Shown: positions 20,014 to 29,718, numbered from the stretch's first letter. The stretch: 64,000 bases of DNA from Candidatus Propionivibrio dominans (GCA_016709335.1 JADJNC010000064.1:49128-113127), one strand, 5' to 3'. A program made the numbers and translations. The notes: generated by a model not told the origin, from the letters alone.

Positions 20014-21189
20014 TTACTCGCGTTCGCGGCGCAGAGGTGGCCGTTTGCCGATGCGGATCGTGGTATCGAACAGCGTTTTCTGACGGCGCAACTTGAATGG
20101 AATCATCTCTCCGGGTTTCTGGCTGGCGATCAGATCGAGCATGACCTGAGGATTCTTGACCGATTGCTCACCGACCAGAAGCAGGATATCGCCCGGTTTG
20201 ATGCCTCCGACGTCAGCCGGGCTACCGCGCTGGACGCCGGCGATCAGCGCGCCGTCCGCGTCGGGCAGGCCGAAGGACTCGGCAAGCTCCTGGGTGATCT
20301 CCTGCGCTTCGACACCAATCCAGCCGCGCGTTACCGAGCCGCTCTGGATGATCTGTTCCATGACATTACGGGCGGTTGATATCGGAATGGCAAAGCCAAT
20401 GCCGAGCGAGCCGCCGGTACGCGAATAAATCGCCGAGTTGATGCCGACCAGATTGCCCCGACTGTCGATCAGCGCACCGCCCGAGTTGCCGGGGTTGATG
20501 GCGGCGTCGGTCTGGATGAAATTCTCGAAGGTATTGATGCCCAGATGCGAGCGCCCCAGGGCCGAGACGATGCCCATGGTCACTGTCTGGCCGACGCCGA
20601 AGGGATTGCCGATCGCGAGCACGACATCGCCGACGATGACATTGTCCATCTGGCCGAGGGTAATCGCCGGTAATTTGAGCGATTTGATTTTTTCAGGGTC
20701 GATCTGCAGCACGGCAAGATCGGTCTCCGGGTCGCCGCCGACCAGACGGGCATTCAGGTTGTTCCCGTCGTTGAGCGTAACCTCGATCTGGTCGGCACCG
20801 TCGACTACATGGAAATTGGTGAGAATGAAGCCACTTGGGCTGACAATGACCCCTGAGCCGAGCCCCGACGTGGTTTGTCCTTCGGCATCCGGGCGTTCGC
20901 CAAAAAAATGGCGGAACAGCGGGTCGTCGATCAGCGGGTGGCGCGGCACCCTGATTTTCTGCGAGGTGAAGATATGCACCACGGAGGGCAGCGCTTTTTT
21001 GGCGGCGTCGCGGTAGGAGCCGGTAGCAATGACCGGCTCGCCGGCGCTCGGGGCCTCCTGCAAGGCGACGATACCGGGGCTGTTGCCGAGCGTTTTGCCC
21101 AGCCATTCGGGCTTGAGGGTACTGACGACAAAAAGAACGGCAAGACTAACCGTCACGGTTTGTGCAAAAATCAACCAGAGTCTGCGCAT
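20014..21189 (-). CDS. DegS/AlgW-like periplasmic serine protease
   Basis: 391 residues. One N-terminal membrane anchor (about 5-25) faces a periplasmic protease. The catalytic triad is visible: His in LTNFHVVDG, Asp in ETDLAVLQI, Ser in NPGNSGGALID. A single PDZ domain follows (about 285-380, GWIGVEAQEIT then RGSPADVGGIKPGDIL). One PDZ and an uncleaved anchor fit DegS/AlgW rather than two-PDZ DegP, so regulated cleavage of an anti-sigma factor is possible, but no rseA is present here. Start codons of this gene and the divergent Nif3-like gene lie almost back to back. Confidence 0.9.
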   Translation of the reverse strand: MRRLWLIFAQTVTVSLAVLFVVSTLKPEWLGKTLGNSPGIVALQEAPSAGEPVIATGSYRDAAKKALPSVVHIFTSQKIRVPRHPLIDDPLFRHFFGERPDAEGQTTSGLGSGVIVSPSGFILTNFHVVDGADQIEVTLNDGNNLNARLVGGDPETDLAVLQIDPEKIKSLKLPAITLGQMDNVIVGDVVLAIGNPFGVGQTVTMGIVSALGRSHLGINTFENFIQTDAAINPGNSGGALIDSRGNLVGINSAIYSRTGGSLGIGFAIPISTARNVMEQIIQSGSVTRGWIGVEAQEITQELAESFGLPDADGALIAGVQRGSPADVGGIKPGDILLLVGEQSVKNPQVMLDLIASQKPGEMIPFKLRRQKTLFDTTIRIGKRPPLRRERE

Positions 21190-21199
21190 GGAAAGCCCA

Positions 21200-21949
21200 A
21201 TGATGAAACGTGAACAACTGACGCGCTATCTTGACGAACTGCTTGAATCGGCGCGCTTTAAGGATTATTGCCCAAACGGCCTGCAAGTGGAAGGACGTGC
21301 CGATGTGCAGCATCTCGTCGCCGGCGTTACCGCCAGTCAGGCGCTGGTCGACGCGGCCATTGCGCGCGGGGCAGACACCCTGCTCGTCCATCACGGCTGG
21401 TTCTGGCGCAGCGAGGATGGACGCGTGACCGGATTTCGCAAGGCACGCATGCAGGCGTTGCTGAAGCACGACATCAACCTGATCGGCTATCACCTGCCGC
21501 TCGACGGCCACGTCGAATTCGGTAACAACGCGCAACTGGCCAAACGCCTGGGGTGGACGGTCGAGGGGCGATTCGGCGAGCAGGATCTCGGCTGGCATGG
21601 CCGCACGTCGGCACTGACAACACTTTTCGATCTGACACGCCAGGTCGCTTCGCAATTGCAGCGCGAGCCTCAGGTCATCGGCGAGGCGGGCAAGCCGGTG
21701 AGCCGTATTGCCTGGTGTTCGGGTGGTGCGCAAGGCATTTTCGAGCAGGCGATTGCTACGGGCGTCGACGTCTATCTGAGCGGAGAGATCTCCGAGCAGA
21801 ACGTTCATCTGGCGCGTGAATCGGGCGTCGCCTATATGGCTGCCGGACACCACGCCACCGAGCGTTACGGTGTGCAGGCGCTGGCCGCGCATCTGGCGGC
21901 TCGCTTTGGCATTAAGTGCGAGTTTGTCGATATCGAAAATCCGGTTTGA
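21200..21949 (+). CDS. Nif3/YbgI-family dinuclear metal protein
   Basis: 249 residues. Metal-binding histidines are in LLVHHGWFW near residue 62, GYHLPLDGH near residue 98, and AAGHHATER near the C-terminus, with Glu in YLSGEISEQ. The hexameric family is often called a GTP cyclohydrolase I type 2 homologue, but a hydrolase role is not settled. Start candidates are ATG at 21188, 21200 and 21203; 21200 or 21203 is preferred because GGAAAG at 21190-21195 is a suitable ribosome-binding site. Confidence 0.88.
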   Translation: MMKREQLTRYLDELLESARFKDYCPNGLQVEGRADVQHLVAGVTASQALVDAAIARGADTLLVHHGWFWRSEDGRVTGFRKARMQALLKHDINLIGYHLPLDGHVEFGNNAQLAKRLGWTVEGRFGEQDLGWHGRTSALTTLFDLTRQVASQLQREPQVIGEAGKPVSRIAWCSGGAQGIFEQAIATGVDVYLSGEISEQNVHLARESGVAYMAAGHHATERYGVQALAAHLAARFGIKCEFVDIENPV

Positions 21950-21995
21950 GGCAGATCATTTCCACAAGGGATAACTATTTTTCAAGGGAGTTGGC

Positions 21996-22679
21996 ATGAA
22001 CCATGTTTTTCCGCCTGCTGCGCAGGTCGTACTTCACGTCGCTGGCCGCGAGGCACTCTTTCCGGTGCGTCGCGTTTATTGTGTCGGGCGCAATTACGCC
22101 GACCATGCGGCCGAAATGGGCGCCGATACGCGCGAGCCGCCATTCTTCTTCAGCAAGCCGGCGGATGCGCTGGTCCCCGGCGGCGGCGATGTCACCTATC
22201 CGCCGATGACCAGCAATCTGCAGCATGAAATCGAACTGGTTGTCGCACTGGGCAAGGGTGGTTCCGGCATTCCAGCCGATCAGGCGCTGGAGTGCGTGTT
22301 CGGCTACGCCGTCGGCTTTGATCTGACCCGGCGCGATCTTCAGTCTCGCGCCAAGGACAAGGGGCATCCGTGGGACATGGGCAAGGGTTTCGACCAGAGC
22401 GGCCCGATCAGTGACGTTCAGCCGGTGGCGGTGGTCGGTCATCCGGGGAACGGCGCCATCTGGCTCAAGGTCAACGGTGAGTTGCGTCAAAGCGGAAAGC
22501 TTGCGCAGATGTCATGGAAGGTCGCTGAAGTGATCGCCAACCTTTCAAATTATGTTTGCCTGGCGCCGGGCGACCTGATCTTTACCGGGACGCCGGCGGG
22601 AGTATCGACGGTGGTGCGCGGCGATGTGCTCGAAGGCGGCGTTGAAGGCGTTGGCGAGTTGAAGGTCAGGCTCGTTTGA
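21996..22679 (+). CDS. Fumarylacetoacetate hydrolase-family protein
   Basis: 227 residues, short single-domain FAH fold. Motifs: VGRNYADHAAEM, PFFFSKPADALV, HEIELVVALG (metal-binding acidic residues), FDLTRRDLQ, and IFTGTPAGV near the end. Members include acylpyruvate hydrolases, oxaloacetate tautomerase/decarboxylase and dioic acid hydratases; the substrate here cannot be assigned. A cupin gene follows closely and may share the transcript. Confidence 0.9.
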   Translation: MNHVFPPAAQVVLHVAGREALFPVRRVYCVGRNYADHAAEMGADTREPPFFFSKPADALVPGGGDVTYPPMTSNLQHEIELVVALGKGGSGIPADQALECVFGYAVGFDLTRRDLQSRAKDKGHPWDMGKGFDQSGPISDVQPVAVVGHPGNGAIWLKVNGELRQSGKLAQMSWKVAEVIANLSNYVCLAPGDLIFTGTPAGVSTVVRGDVLEGGVEGVGELKVRLV

Positions 22680-22705
22680 TACGGCGTGTAGTGGCGGGAG
22701 GTGTT

Positions 22706-23062
22706 GTGAAAACGAGTTACCGGTCTATCCCGGCCTACGTCACCAAGGACGGCTCTGAAATTCGCGAACTGATGCATCCGGCCGTTCACGGCAATGCCCG
22801 GCAGAGTCTGGCCGAGGCAATCATCCAGCCGGGGCAGAAAACGCAATTGCACCGGCACCTGGCGAGCGAAGAGTTGTATCACGTCACGCAGGGCACGGGA
22901 ATCATGAGCCTCGGCGAAAACAACCTGCTCATCGGGGCCGGCGATACGGTGCACATCGCACCCGGAGTGGCGCACTGCGTGCGGGCGACTGGCGAGTCAC
23001 CGCTGCACATTCTTTGCTGTTGCAGCCCGGCCTATAGTCATGAGGATACGGAGATGCTGTAG
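22706..23062 (+). CDS. Small cupin-domain protein
   Basis: 118 residues from the GTG at 22706, chosen because GGGAGG lies just upstream (22696-22701); a TTG at 22676 overlapping the FAH stop is the alternative. One cupin barrel with metal ligands in QLHRHLASEELYHV (His, His, Glu) and His in GVAHCVRA, typical of the mannose-6-phosphate isomerase-like group. Enzyme or binding role unknown. Adjacency to the FAH gene suggests a shared pathway. Confidence 0.82.
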   Translation: MKTSYRSIPAYVTKDGSEIRELMHPAVHGNARQSLAEAIIQPGQKTQLHRHLASEELYHVTQGTGIMSLGENNLLIGAGDTVHIAPGVAHCVRATGESPLHILCCCSPAYSHEDTEML

Positions 23063-23179
23063 CGCACACAGGTCCGGTCAAACTTGATTTCGCGACTACA
23101 GCAGGCACAAACCCTTCACGATCTCACGGGCCGCATTTGTTGCTGCTTTTAGTCCCTTGATAGTGAGACGGGTTACATC

Positions 23180-23535
23180 GTGATCTATGACAAGTATCCA
23201 TTTCGCCGTCGCTGCGAAGCCTTGCAGCACGGCGTGCTCGTCCAACAATTGTTCCGGCCGATCTGGCAGACCTTCATCGAGCAGGCGGCACTCGAGGGGG
23301 CGTTGTCCCTGCCGGGGTATGCCCGGAGCGGTCAGGCCAAGCGGCGCGAGTATCTGGCCGTGAAGTGGATTCCCCAGGGCTGGCAATGGGTGGATCCCAA
23401 GAAAGAGTTTGACGCCATGCTCACCGCCATCCGGCGGGTCTGCTCTCCCGTTCGGAGGCCATCTCGTCCTTTGGCGTGCTTTGTTCGGTTGACGATGGGC
23501 CGAAGGGGCGGGGATTCTTCGGGGAAGGTGGTTGA
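23180..23535 (+). pseudogene. Remnant of a lambda-type phage portal protein
   Basis: Reading from GTG 23180, the product resembles the C-terminal part of lambda-family portal proteins: ALQHGVLVQQLFRPIW, LSLPGYARS, then AVKWIPQGWQWVDPKKE. At about 23437 the match leaves this frame and continues one base earlier as GLLSRSEAISSFG, ending at TGA 23533-23535. One missing base in a G run accounts for this. The N-terminal three quarters of a portal protein are absent and no other phage gene is nearby, so this is a prophage relic rather than an active phage. Confidence 0.7.
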
Positions 23536-23618
23536 ATTTCCTGTCCTTAAAAAGGTGACATAAACTACGTACTCTCAACAAGCGCTATTTCCCTTCTGCA
23601 ATTCAGGAGTTGACGACG

Positions 23619-24215
23619 ATGACAGATACCTTCCCCATCAGCCGCTTTCCCGTGCCCGAGCTCGCCGAGCTGCCCGACGACGTGCGAGACAAGATCCTCG
23701 AGGTGCAGGAGAAAGCCGGCTTCGTGCCGAACGTGTTCCTCGCCTTCGCGCATCGTCCGGCCGAGTTCCGCGCCTTCTTCGCCTATCACGACGCACTGCT
23801 GCTGCGCGACTCGGGCCTCAGCAAGGGCGAGAAGGAAATGATCATCGTCGCCACCAGCGGCGCCAACCAGTGCCTGTACTGCGTCGTCGCACACGGCGCC
23901 CTCTTGCGCATCTACGAGAAGAAGCCGCTCGTCGCCGACCAGGTCGCGGTGAACTACCGCAAGGCGGACATCAGCGACCGGCAGAAGGCCATGCTCGCCT
24001 TCGCCATGAAGGTCTGCGACGACTCGGCGGCCCTAGGCGACGCGGACCTCGCCGCCCTGCGCGCTCACGGCTTCAGCGACGAGGACGCCTGGGACATCGC
24101 CGGCATCACCGCCCTGTTCGGCCTCTCGAACCGGATGGCCAACTTCACCTCGATGCGGCCGAACGACGAGTTCTACCTGATGGGCCGCGTGCCCAAGCCG
24201 CCCAAGCCGAATTGA
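23619..24215 (+). CDS. Peroxidase-related AhpD-family protein
   Basis: 198 residues from the ATG at 23619 with AGGAG at 23605-23609. The AhpD-like core has the redox pair and proton-relay His in NQCLYCVVAHGA near residue 90, preceded by the helix LSKGEKEMIIVATSGAN. This family resembles alkylhydroperoxidase D and carboxymuconolactone decarboxylase; reduction of organic hydroperoxides is plausible but unproven for this branch. Codons end almost always in C or G, more so than in neighbouring genes, and it lies between a phage remnant and a toxin-antitoxin remnant, so recent transfer is likely. Confidence 0.85.
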   Translation: MTDTFPISRFPVPELAELPDDVRDKILEVQEKAGFVPNVFLAFAHRPAEFRAFFAYHDALLLRDSGLSKGEKEMIIVATSGANQCLYCVVAHGALLRIYEKKPLVADQVAVNYRKADISDRQKAMLAFAMKVCDDSAALGDADLAALRAHGFSDEDAWDIAGITALFGLSNRMANFTSMRPNDEFYLMGRVPKPPKPN

Positions 24216-24341
24216 CTCCCTCTCCCGCACATTGATTGGGGCCAGGCTCAATTATTGAGCCCTTTTACTGAAAGCTTGCGCAATAGTGCGGTACAGGCAG
24301 GTGAATTCAGACAATCTGCTAGGCAGATCGGAGAGCGCTCG

Positions 24342-24617
24342 ATGGTGAAGTTTGAATGGGATGCGGCAAAGGCCGATGCCAACCTTGGGAAGCATAGTGT
24401 ATCGTTCGATGAAGCCGGATCGGTGTTTCTCGATCCCTTGGCGATATCCGGTCCCGGTCCAGACCATTCCGTCGGGTAGTCACGCTACATTACTTTTGAA
24501 ATGTCCAGCCTTGGCCGCCTGCTTGCACTTTCGCACTCCCACCGTCCACGGGCAATTCGCATCATTAGCGCACGGAGAGTGACTCGTGCCGAAAGGAAGC
24601 TGTATGAAGAAAACTAA
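24342..24617 (+). pseudogene. brnT: BrnT-like toxin interrupted by an in-frame TAG
   Basis: Begins with the BrnT signature VKFEWDAAKADANLGKHSVSF (key residues Trp, Asp, Lys, His) and FLDPLA, then stops at TAG 24477-24479. The same frame continues as SRYITF, SLGRLLALSH and RIISARRVTRAERKLYEEN to TAA 24615-24617, the expected second half of BrnT with its Arg-rich end. A change from GAG, which would restore the usual acidic residue before the conserved Arg-Tyr, explains the stop. BrnT is a ribonuclease toxin; without the second half it should be inactive. The following antitoxin gene starts inside the end of this frame. Confidence 0.75.
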
Positions 24618-24855
24618 AGATGAAATGCGCGCCGAGTACCAGCGGTCCGACTTCAAGACACTCGAACGTGGAAAGTTCTTCAAGGAAGTGGCCAAGGGGA
24701 CAGGGGTGGCACTGATTGATCCGGCAATAGCCAAGTCTTTCCCGACGTCGGAAGCGGTGAATGAAGCATTGCGCAATTTGCTTACCTTCACCGAGCAAAC
24801 CTCACGCATCACAGCTCGCTCAAAGCGAGCGTCCCGTAAACGGGTCGCCGCATAA
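24604..24855 (+). CDS. brnA: BrnA-like antitoxin
   Basis: 83 residues from the ATG at 24604, overlapping the toxin frame by 14 bases; a GTG at 24586 is an alternative start. An N-terminal basic, helical region is followed by ALIDPAIAKSFPTSEAVNEALRNLL, the ribbon-helix-helix-type end of BrnA antitoxins. It normally neutralises BrnT and represses the shared promoter. Intact here while its toxin carries a stop. The C-terminal tail is Arg/Lys-rich. Confidence 0.72.
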   Translation: MKKTKDEMRAEYQRSDFKTLERGKFFKEVAKGTGVALIDPAIAKSFPTSEAVNEALRNLLTFTEQTSRITARSKRASRKRVAA

Positions 24856-24973
24856 GCGGTGAAAGGGGCCCCTTTCTTTTTTTGTAATAGCGGAAGTCGG
24901 GTCAGCACGGGCTGTGCAGCGAATGGTGAGCTTGTCTTGCCTGCCTGTGCAGCGCGCGTTTGGATCGACAGAG

Positions 24974-26746
24974 TCAGGCGCCAAGCCATTCCCGGCGCAG
25001 CCGATCAGACTTTCCGCCGAGCGTGAGTTTTGCCGTCCCGGCCGGCGGCGGGTCGAGGCGAACCTTGAATTCCATCAGTTCGTCGCGCCGGAAGGCGTGT
25101 ACCTTGATGCTGTCGCCCGGTTGGTAGCGGGCGAGTTGCCTGTCAATGCTCGCCGGTGTTACGCGCAGGCCGTCGATGGCGAGCAGGATGTCCCCGGCGG
25201 AAAGCCCGGCGGCTTGCGCTGCGCCCTCGCTGTAAACGGTCGCCAGCTTGAGTTCGTTGTTTTCGCTGGTGATTTTGATGCCGAGTGAGGGGGCCTTTGC
25301 CGCTTCCCAGTCCAGCTTGATGGCAAAGGGCGCGAGCAGTTTTTTCAGCGGCAATTCACCCGTGCCGTGCACGGCATCGGCAAAGAAACGCCGCAGATTG
25401 ATCCCGGAAAGTTCTTCGCTGATCAGCCGGATATCGTCCTCGGCGACGCCGATTCCGGTTTTACCATGGCGCTGCCAGAGGGCGCGCATGGTGTCGTCGA
25501 GCGAGATTTTCCCATGCGTTTTGCGGCGTAGCGTGAGATCAAGGGCGAGCGCGACCAGCGCTCCCTTGGCGTAGTAGCTGACCACCGCATTGGGGGTATT
25601 TTCGTCGGGCCGGTAAAACTTGCTCCAGGCATCGAAACTCGATTCGGCCAGTGTTTGCTGCCGGCGGCCGGGTCCGCTTTCGACGTTGCCGATCGTTTTG
25701 GCGGTAAGTTCGAGCCAGTCCTTGAGTTCGATGACTCCACTGCGCAGGAGGGCCAGATCGTCGTAGTACGAGGTAAAGCCTTCAAAAGCCCAGAGCAGCG
25801 TCGTGTAGTTTTCGCGCTCAAGCTGGTAGGGCATGAACGCCGCCGGCTTGATGCGCTTGACGTTCCAGGTGTGGAAGTACTCGTGGCTGCACAGTCCGAG
25901 GAAGGTCCGATAGCCCTCGCTGAGGCCCTGCATGCCGGGGTATGGCAGGTCGTTGCGCGAGCACAGCAGGGCGCTCGAAGCGCGATGTTCGAGCCCGCCG
26001 TAGCCTTCGCCGACGGCGGTGACGAGGAAAACGTAGCGCGACATCGGCGCCGGTTCGCCGAAGAAACGGATCTGCCATTCGCAGATGCGCTTGAGGTCGG
26101 CGCTGAGGCGTTCCAGATCGCAGTCGTGATGGCCGCTGATGGCGATCTCGTGCGGCACGCCGCAAGCCTTGAAGCGTGCCAGGGTGAAGCTGCCCATTTC
26201 GACCGGGTGGTCGATCAACTCGTCGTAGCCGGCGGCGCGGTAGAGCCCGAAGCCGTGCAGCCTGGCGCAACCTTGTTCTCCGTGTGCCGGTTCGAGTGCC
26301 GTGGCGATGCGCCAGTCCTTGCAAGCGTTGCCTGCCGGTGGCTGGATATCGAGCAGACAGGGGGCGTCTTCTTGTCCGTGAACGCGCAGAAAAACGCTGG
26401 TGCCGTTGAAGAAGGCGTGCGTCTGGTCAAGATGGGCGCCGCGTACCGAGAGATCCCAGGCGTAGATCTCGGCAGTGACGGTCATCGGCCCGCCGTTCCT
26501 CATTGGCGCGGTCTGCCAGGTGTGCTTGTCGATCTTGTTCAGGCGGAGCGGTTTGCCGCCGGACTCGGCACGGATGGCCACGATGTGCCGGGCAAAGTCG
26601 CGGATCAGGTAGCTGCCGGGAATCCAGGCGGGCAACGCGAAGCGCTGGCCGGCCGGGTCGGGGTTGGCCACGTTGCAGCGGACTTCAAAGGTATGCGCCT
26701 GCGTGCTCAGCGGCTTGATGGAATAACGGATCGGGGGTTTTTTCAT
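24974..26746 (-). CDS. M61-family glycyl aminopeptidase with PDZ domain
   Basis: 590 residues. The N-terminal beta domain has the family segment ALPAWIPGSYLIRDFARH near residue 38. The gluzincin active site HEYFHTWNVKRIKP near residue 285 has two zinc-binding His and the catalytic Glu, and WAFEGFTSYYDDL near residue 320 supplies the third ligand. A PDZ domain lies at about 480-570 (GAAQAAGLSAGDILLAIDGL). No signal peptide is visible, so it is probably cytosolic. The physiological substrate is unknown. It is alone on its strand. Confidence 0.88.
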   Translation of the reverse strand: MKKPPIRYSIKPLSTQAHTFEVRCNVANPDPAGQRFALPAWIPGSYLIRDFARHIVAIRAESGGKPLRLNKIDKHTWQTAPMRNGGPMTVTAEIYAWDLSVRGAHLDQTHAFFNGTSVFLRVHGQEDAPCLLDIQPPAGNACKDWRIATALEPAHGEQGCARLHGFGLYRAAGYDELIDHPVEMGSFTLARFKACGVPHEIAISGHHDCDLERLSADLKRICEWQIRFFGEPAPMSRYVFLVTAVGEGYGGLEHRASSALLCSRNDLPYPGMQGLSEGYRTFLGLCSHEYFHTWNVKRIKPAAFMPYQLERENYTTLLWAFEGFTSYYDDLALLRSGVIELKDWLELTAKTIGNVESGPGRRQQTLAESSFDAWSKFYRPDENTPNAVVSYYAKGALVALALDLTLRRKTHGKISLDDTMRALWQRHGKTGIGVAEDDIRLISEELSGINLRRFFADAVHGTGELPLKKLLAPFAIKLDWEAAKAPSLGIKITSENNELKLATVYSEGAAQAAGLSAGDILLAIDGLRVTPASIDRQLARYQPGDSIKVHAFRRDELMEFKVRLDPPPAGTAKLTLGGKSDRLRREWLGA

Positions 26747-27026
26747 GGGGCGGTGTGTCGGGACGATGTCAGTCGGATTGTACTTTCAAGCGCCCTCAAT
26801 CGGCGCATCCTGCTGTTGGGCGGCAACACCCTTGCCAAGTCAGCTCCACCATGAAAAGTCCAGAGTCTGCCTTGTTCTTCGCCAATCAGGCAACCCGGCA
26901 CTGCCGCCAGTGGGTAAATGCGAGTTTGCAACAAAAGGTTTCAGCATAAAAGCCGCTTAGTTGTGATAAAGTAACGGAGCTGAATCCAGCTCATAACAAT
27001 ACTGCCAAGCCATCTCAGGTTTAACG

Positions 27027-27578
27027 ATGCCCCTTCCTCCACCCAGTGCAGAGCGCACACGCATGCATCAACGCCGCGTCAATTTTGATGGTTTCAAGCG
27101 TGTCGATGGCTTGTGGGACATCGAAGCGCGTCTGGTGGATACCAAGGACCAGGACTATCCGCTGTCGTCCGGTCTGCTCAAGCCCGGTGAGGCAGTGCAC
27201 GACATGTCGGTGCGGGTAACCATCAACAACAAGATGACCATTCTCGAGGCTGCGAGTTGCTCCGATGCCACGCCCTATATGGGTTACTGCAACACCATTC
27301 CACCGGATTACTCAAAGGTTGTCGGCCTGAATCTGTTCAAGGGATTTCTCAAGGCGGTCAAGGAGATGTTCGGCGGTACGCGCGGCTGCGCGCACCTGAG
27401 CGAACTCTTGATGTTCCTGCCTACTGCCGCGTTGCAGACAATTGCCAGTGAAGTGCCTGATAATGCCGATAGCGAGCATAAGCCCTATCAGCTTGATCGT
27501 TGTCACGCACTGGTTTCGCATTCGGAAACGGTTCAGCGCTATTACCCGCGCTGGTATCGCAACCAAAGCCCCGGGTAG
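27027..27578 (+). CDS. DUF2889-family protein
   Basis: 183 residues. It matches the DUF2889 family, with RTRMHQRRVNFDGFKRVDGLWDIEA in parts at the N-terminus, AASCSDATPYMGYC near residue 75, RGCAHLSELL near residue 118, and YYPRWY at the end. Function unknown; the conserved Cys/His residues suggest a metal site or enzyme. No partner gene is evident. Short gap of 54 bases to sucC, which probably has its own control. Confidence 0.8.
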   Translation: MPLPPPSAERTRMHQRRVNFDGFKRVDGLWDIEARLVDTKDQDYPLSSGLLKPGEAVHDMSVRVTINNKMTILEAASCSDATPYMGYCNTIPPDYSKVVGLNLFKGFLKAVKEMFGGTRGCAHLSELLMFLPTAALQTIASEVPDNADSEHKPYQLDRCHALVSHSETVQRYYPRWYRNQSPG

Positions 27579-27632
27579 GGGATCCTGCCTAAAGATGGTC
27601 ATTTAAATCTTCAATCCAAGCAAGGAAAGCGC

Positions 27633-28793
27633 ATGAAAATTCATGAATATCAGGGGAAAGAACTTCTCAAGAAGTTCGGCGTAGTCGTACCGCGCGGTTT
27701 TTTTTGCAACTCGGTCGATGATGCCGTCAAAGCGGCTGAATCATTGGGTGGCAAGGTCTGGGTGGTTAAAGCCCAGATCCATGCGGGCGGTCGCGGCAAG
27801 GGTGGCGGCGTCAAGGTAGCCAAGTCGCTGGACGAAGTGCGGCAGTACGCCGGACAGATCCTCGGCATGCAACTGGTTACCCACCAGACCGGCCCGGTGG
27901 GCCAGAAGGTGCGGCGCCTGTTGATCGAGGAAGGTGCCGACATCAAGAAGGAATACTATGTCGCCGCGCTGACCGATCGTGCCACACAGAAGGTGGCCAT
28001 GATGGCTTCCTCCGAAGGCGGCATGGATATCGAGGAAGTGGCGCACAGCACTCCCGAGAAGATCCTCAAGGTCTTCATCGATCCGGCGATCGGTCTGACT
28101 GACGCGCAAGCCAGCGAGCTGGCCAACGGCATCGGCGTTCCTGCGGCGTCCGTCGGCAAAGCGGTCGAAGCGCTCAAGGGACTTTACAAGTGCTACATGG
28201 AGACCGATGCTTCACTGGCGGAAATCAACCCGATGATTCTCGAAGGCAACGGCAACATCAAGGCTCTCGACGCCAAGTTCAACTTCGACGGCAATGCACT
28301 CTACCGTCATCCGGAAATCGTCGCTTACCGCGATCTGGACGAAGAAGATGCCGACGAAGTCGAAGCTTCCAAGTTCGATCTCACCTACATCGCGCTCGAC
28401 GGCAATATCGGCTGCCTGGTGAATGGCGCCGGTCTGGCCATGGCTACCATGGACACGATCAAGCTGTTTGGTGCCGAGCCGGCCAATTTCCTCGACGTCG
28501 GCGGCGGCGCAACGACCGAGAAGGTGACCGAAGCGTTCAAGATCATGCTCAAGAACCCGAAGGTCAAAGGTATTCTGGTCAACATCTTCGGCGGCATCAT
28601 GCGTTGCGACACGATCGCCAATGGTGTCGTCGCTGCTGCCCGTGAAACCCATTTGTCGGTACCGCTGGTGGTGCGCATGAAGGGCACCAACGACGATCTG
28701 GGCAAACAGATCCTGAAGGATTCCGGTCTGCCGATCATCACGGCCGATTCCATGGCTGAAGCCGCCACCAAGATCGTTGCTGCGGTCAAGTAA
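27633..28793 (+). CDS. sucC: Succinyl-CoA synthetase beta subunit
   Basis: 386 residues, full length, starting [20 protein letters not shown]-grasp domain at the N-terminus ([17 protein letters not shown]) and the C-terminal CoA-ligase domain with [13 protein letters not shown]-cycle step making succinate with ATP or GTP. sucD follows 11 bases later. Confidence 0.97.
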   Translation: MKIHEYQGKELLKKFGVVVPRGFFCNSVDDAVKAAESLGGKVWVVKAQIHAGGRGKGGGVKVAKSLDEVRQYAGQILGMQLVTHQTGPVGQKVRRLLIEEGADIKKEYYVAALTDRATQKVAMMASSEGGMDIEEVAHSTPEKILKVFIDPAIGLTDAQASELANGIGVPAASVGKAVEALKGLYKCYMETDASLAEINPMILEGNGNIKALDAKFNFDGNALYRHPEIVAYRDLDEEDADEVEASKFDLTYIALDGNIGCLVNGAGLAMATMDTIKLFGAEPANFLDVGGGATTEKVTEAFKIMLKNPKVKGILVNIFGGIMRCDTIANGVVAAARETHLSVPLVVRMKGTNDDLGKQILKDSGLPIITADSMAEAATKIVAAVK

Positions 28794-28804
28794 GGAGCCA
28801 CACT

Positions 28805-29701
28805 ATGTCAATTCTGATCAACAAAAACACCAAAATCATCACCCAGGGCATCACCGGAAAGACCGGTCAATTCCACACCGAAAAGTGCCAGGAATACGCC
28901 AATGGCAAAAACTGTTTCGTCGCGGGTGTCAACCCGAAGAAAGCCGGCGAATCGATTTTTGATATTCCGATCTTCGGCTCGGTCAAGGAAGCGGCGACGC
29001 AAACCGGTGCCACCGTCTCGGTCATTTACGTGCCGCCCCCCGGCGCGGCTGCCGCGATCTGGGAAGCGGTCGAAGCCGACCTCGATCTGGTCATCTGCAT
29101 CACCGAAGGCATTCCGGTTCGTGACATGCTCGAAGTGCGCAACAAGATGAAGAAGCGGGAAGCCGCCGGCGGCAAAAAAACGCTGCTGCTCGGCCCGAAC
29201 TGTCCCGGTCTGATTACGCCGGACGAAGTCAAGATCGGCATCATGCCCGGTCACATCCACCGCAAGGGTCGTATCGGCGTGGTTTCACGCTCAGGTACGC
29301 TGACCTACGAAGCAGTAGGGCAGTTGACCGAAATCGGTCTCGGCCAGTCGACGGCAGTCGGTATCGGTGGCGACCCGATCAACGGTCTCAAGCACATCGA
29401 TATCATGCGTCTGTTCAACGACGATCCCGATACCGACGCCGTGATCATGATCGGTGAAATCGGCGGTCCCGATGAAGCCGATGCGGCGGTCTGGTGCAAG
29501 GCCAACATGAAGAAGCCGATCGTTGGCTTCATCGCCGGTGTCACGGCGCCGGCCGGCAAGCGCATGGGCCACGCCGGTGCGCTGATTTCCGGCGGTGCCG
29601 ATACGGCCAATGCCAAGCTTGCCATCATGGAAGAGTGCGGCTTCACCGTGACGCGCGACCCGTCGGAAATGGGCAAGCTGCTCAAGGCGCTGATCAAGTA
29701 G
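28805..29701 (+). CDS. sucD: Succinyl-CoA synthetase alpha subunit
   Basis: 298 residues. CoA-binding Rossmann domain (ITQGITGKTGQFHT), NCPGLITP, and the phosphorylated His in the segment GHAGALISGG near residue 255. Ends in TAG, followed by a strong intrinsic terminator, so sucCD is a two-gene operon. Confidence 0.97.
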   Translation: MSILINKNTKIITQGITGKTGQFHTEKCQEYANGKNCFVAGVNPKKAGESIFDIPIFGSVKEAATQTGATVSVIYVPPPGAAAAIWEAVEADLDLVICITEGIPVRDMLEVRNKMKKREAAGGKKTLLLGPNCPGLITPDEVKIGIMPGHIHRKGRIGVVSRSGTLTYEAVGQLTEIGLGQSTAVGIGGDPINGLKHIDIMRLFNDDPDTDAVIMIGEIGGPDEADAAVWCKANMKKPIVGFIAGVTAPAGKRMGHAGALISGGADTANAKLAIMEECGFTVTRDPSEMGKLLKALIK

Positions 29702-29718
29702 ACTTTGTTTCATCAGCT

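Noticed and set aside
23180..23535. Active prophage at 23 kb
   Set aside because: Only a C-terminal piece of one portal gene remains, frameshifted, with no terminase, capsid, integrase or attachment site nearby.
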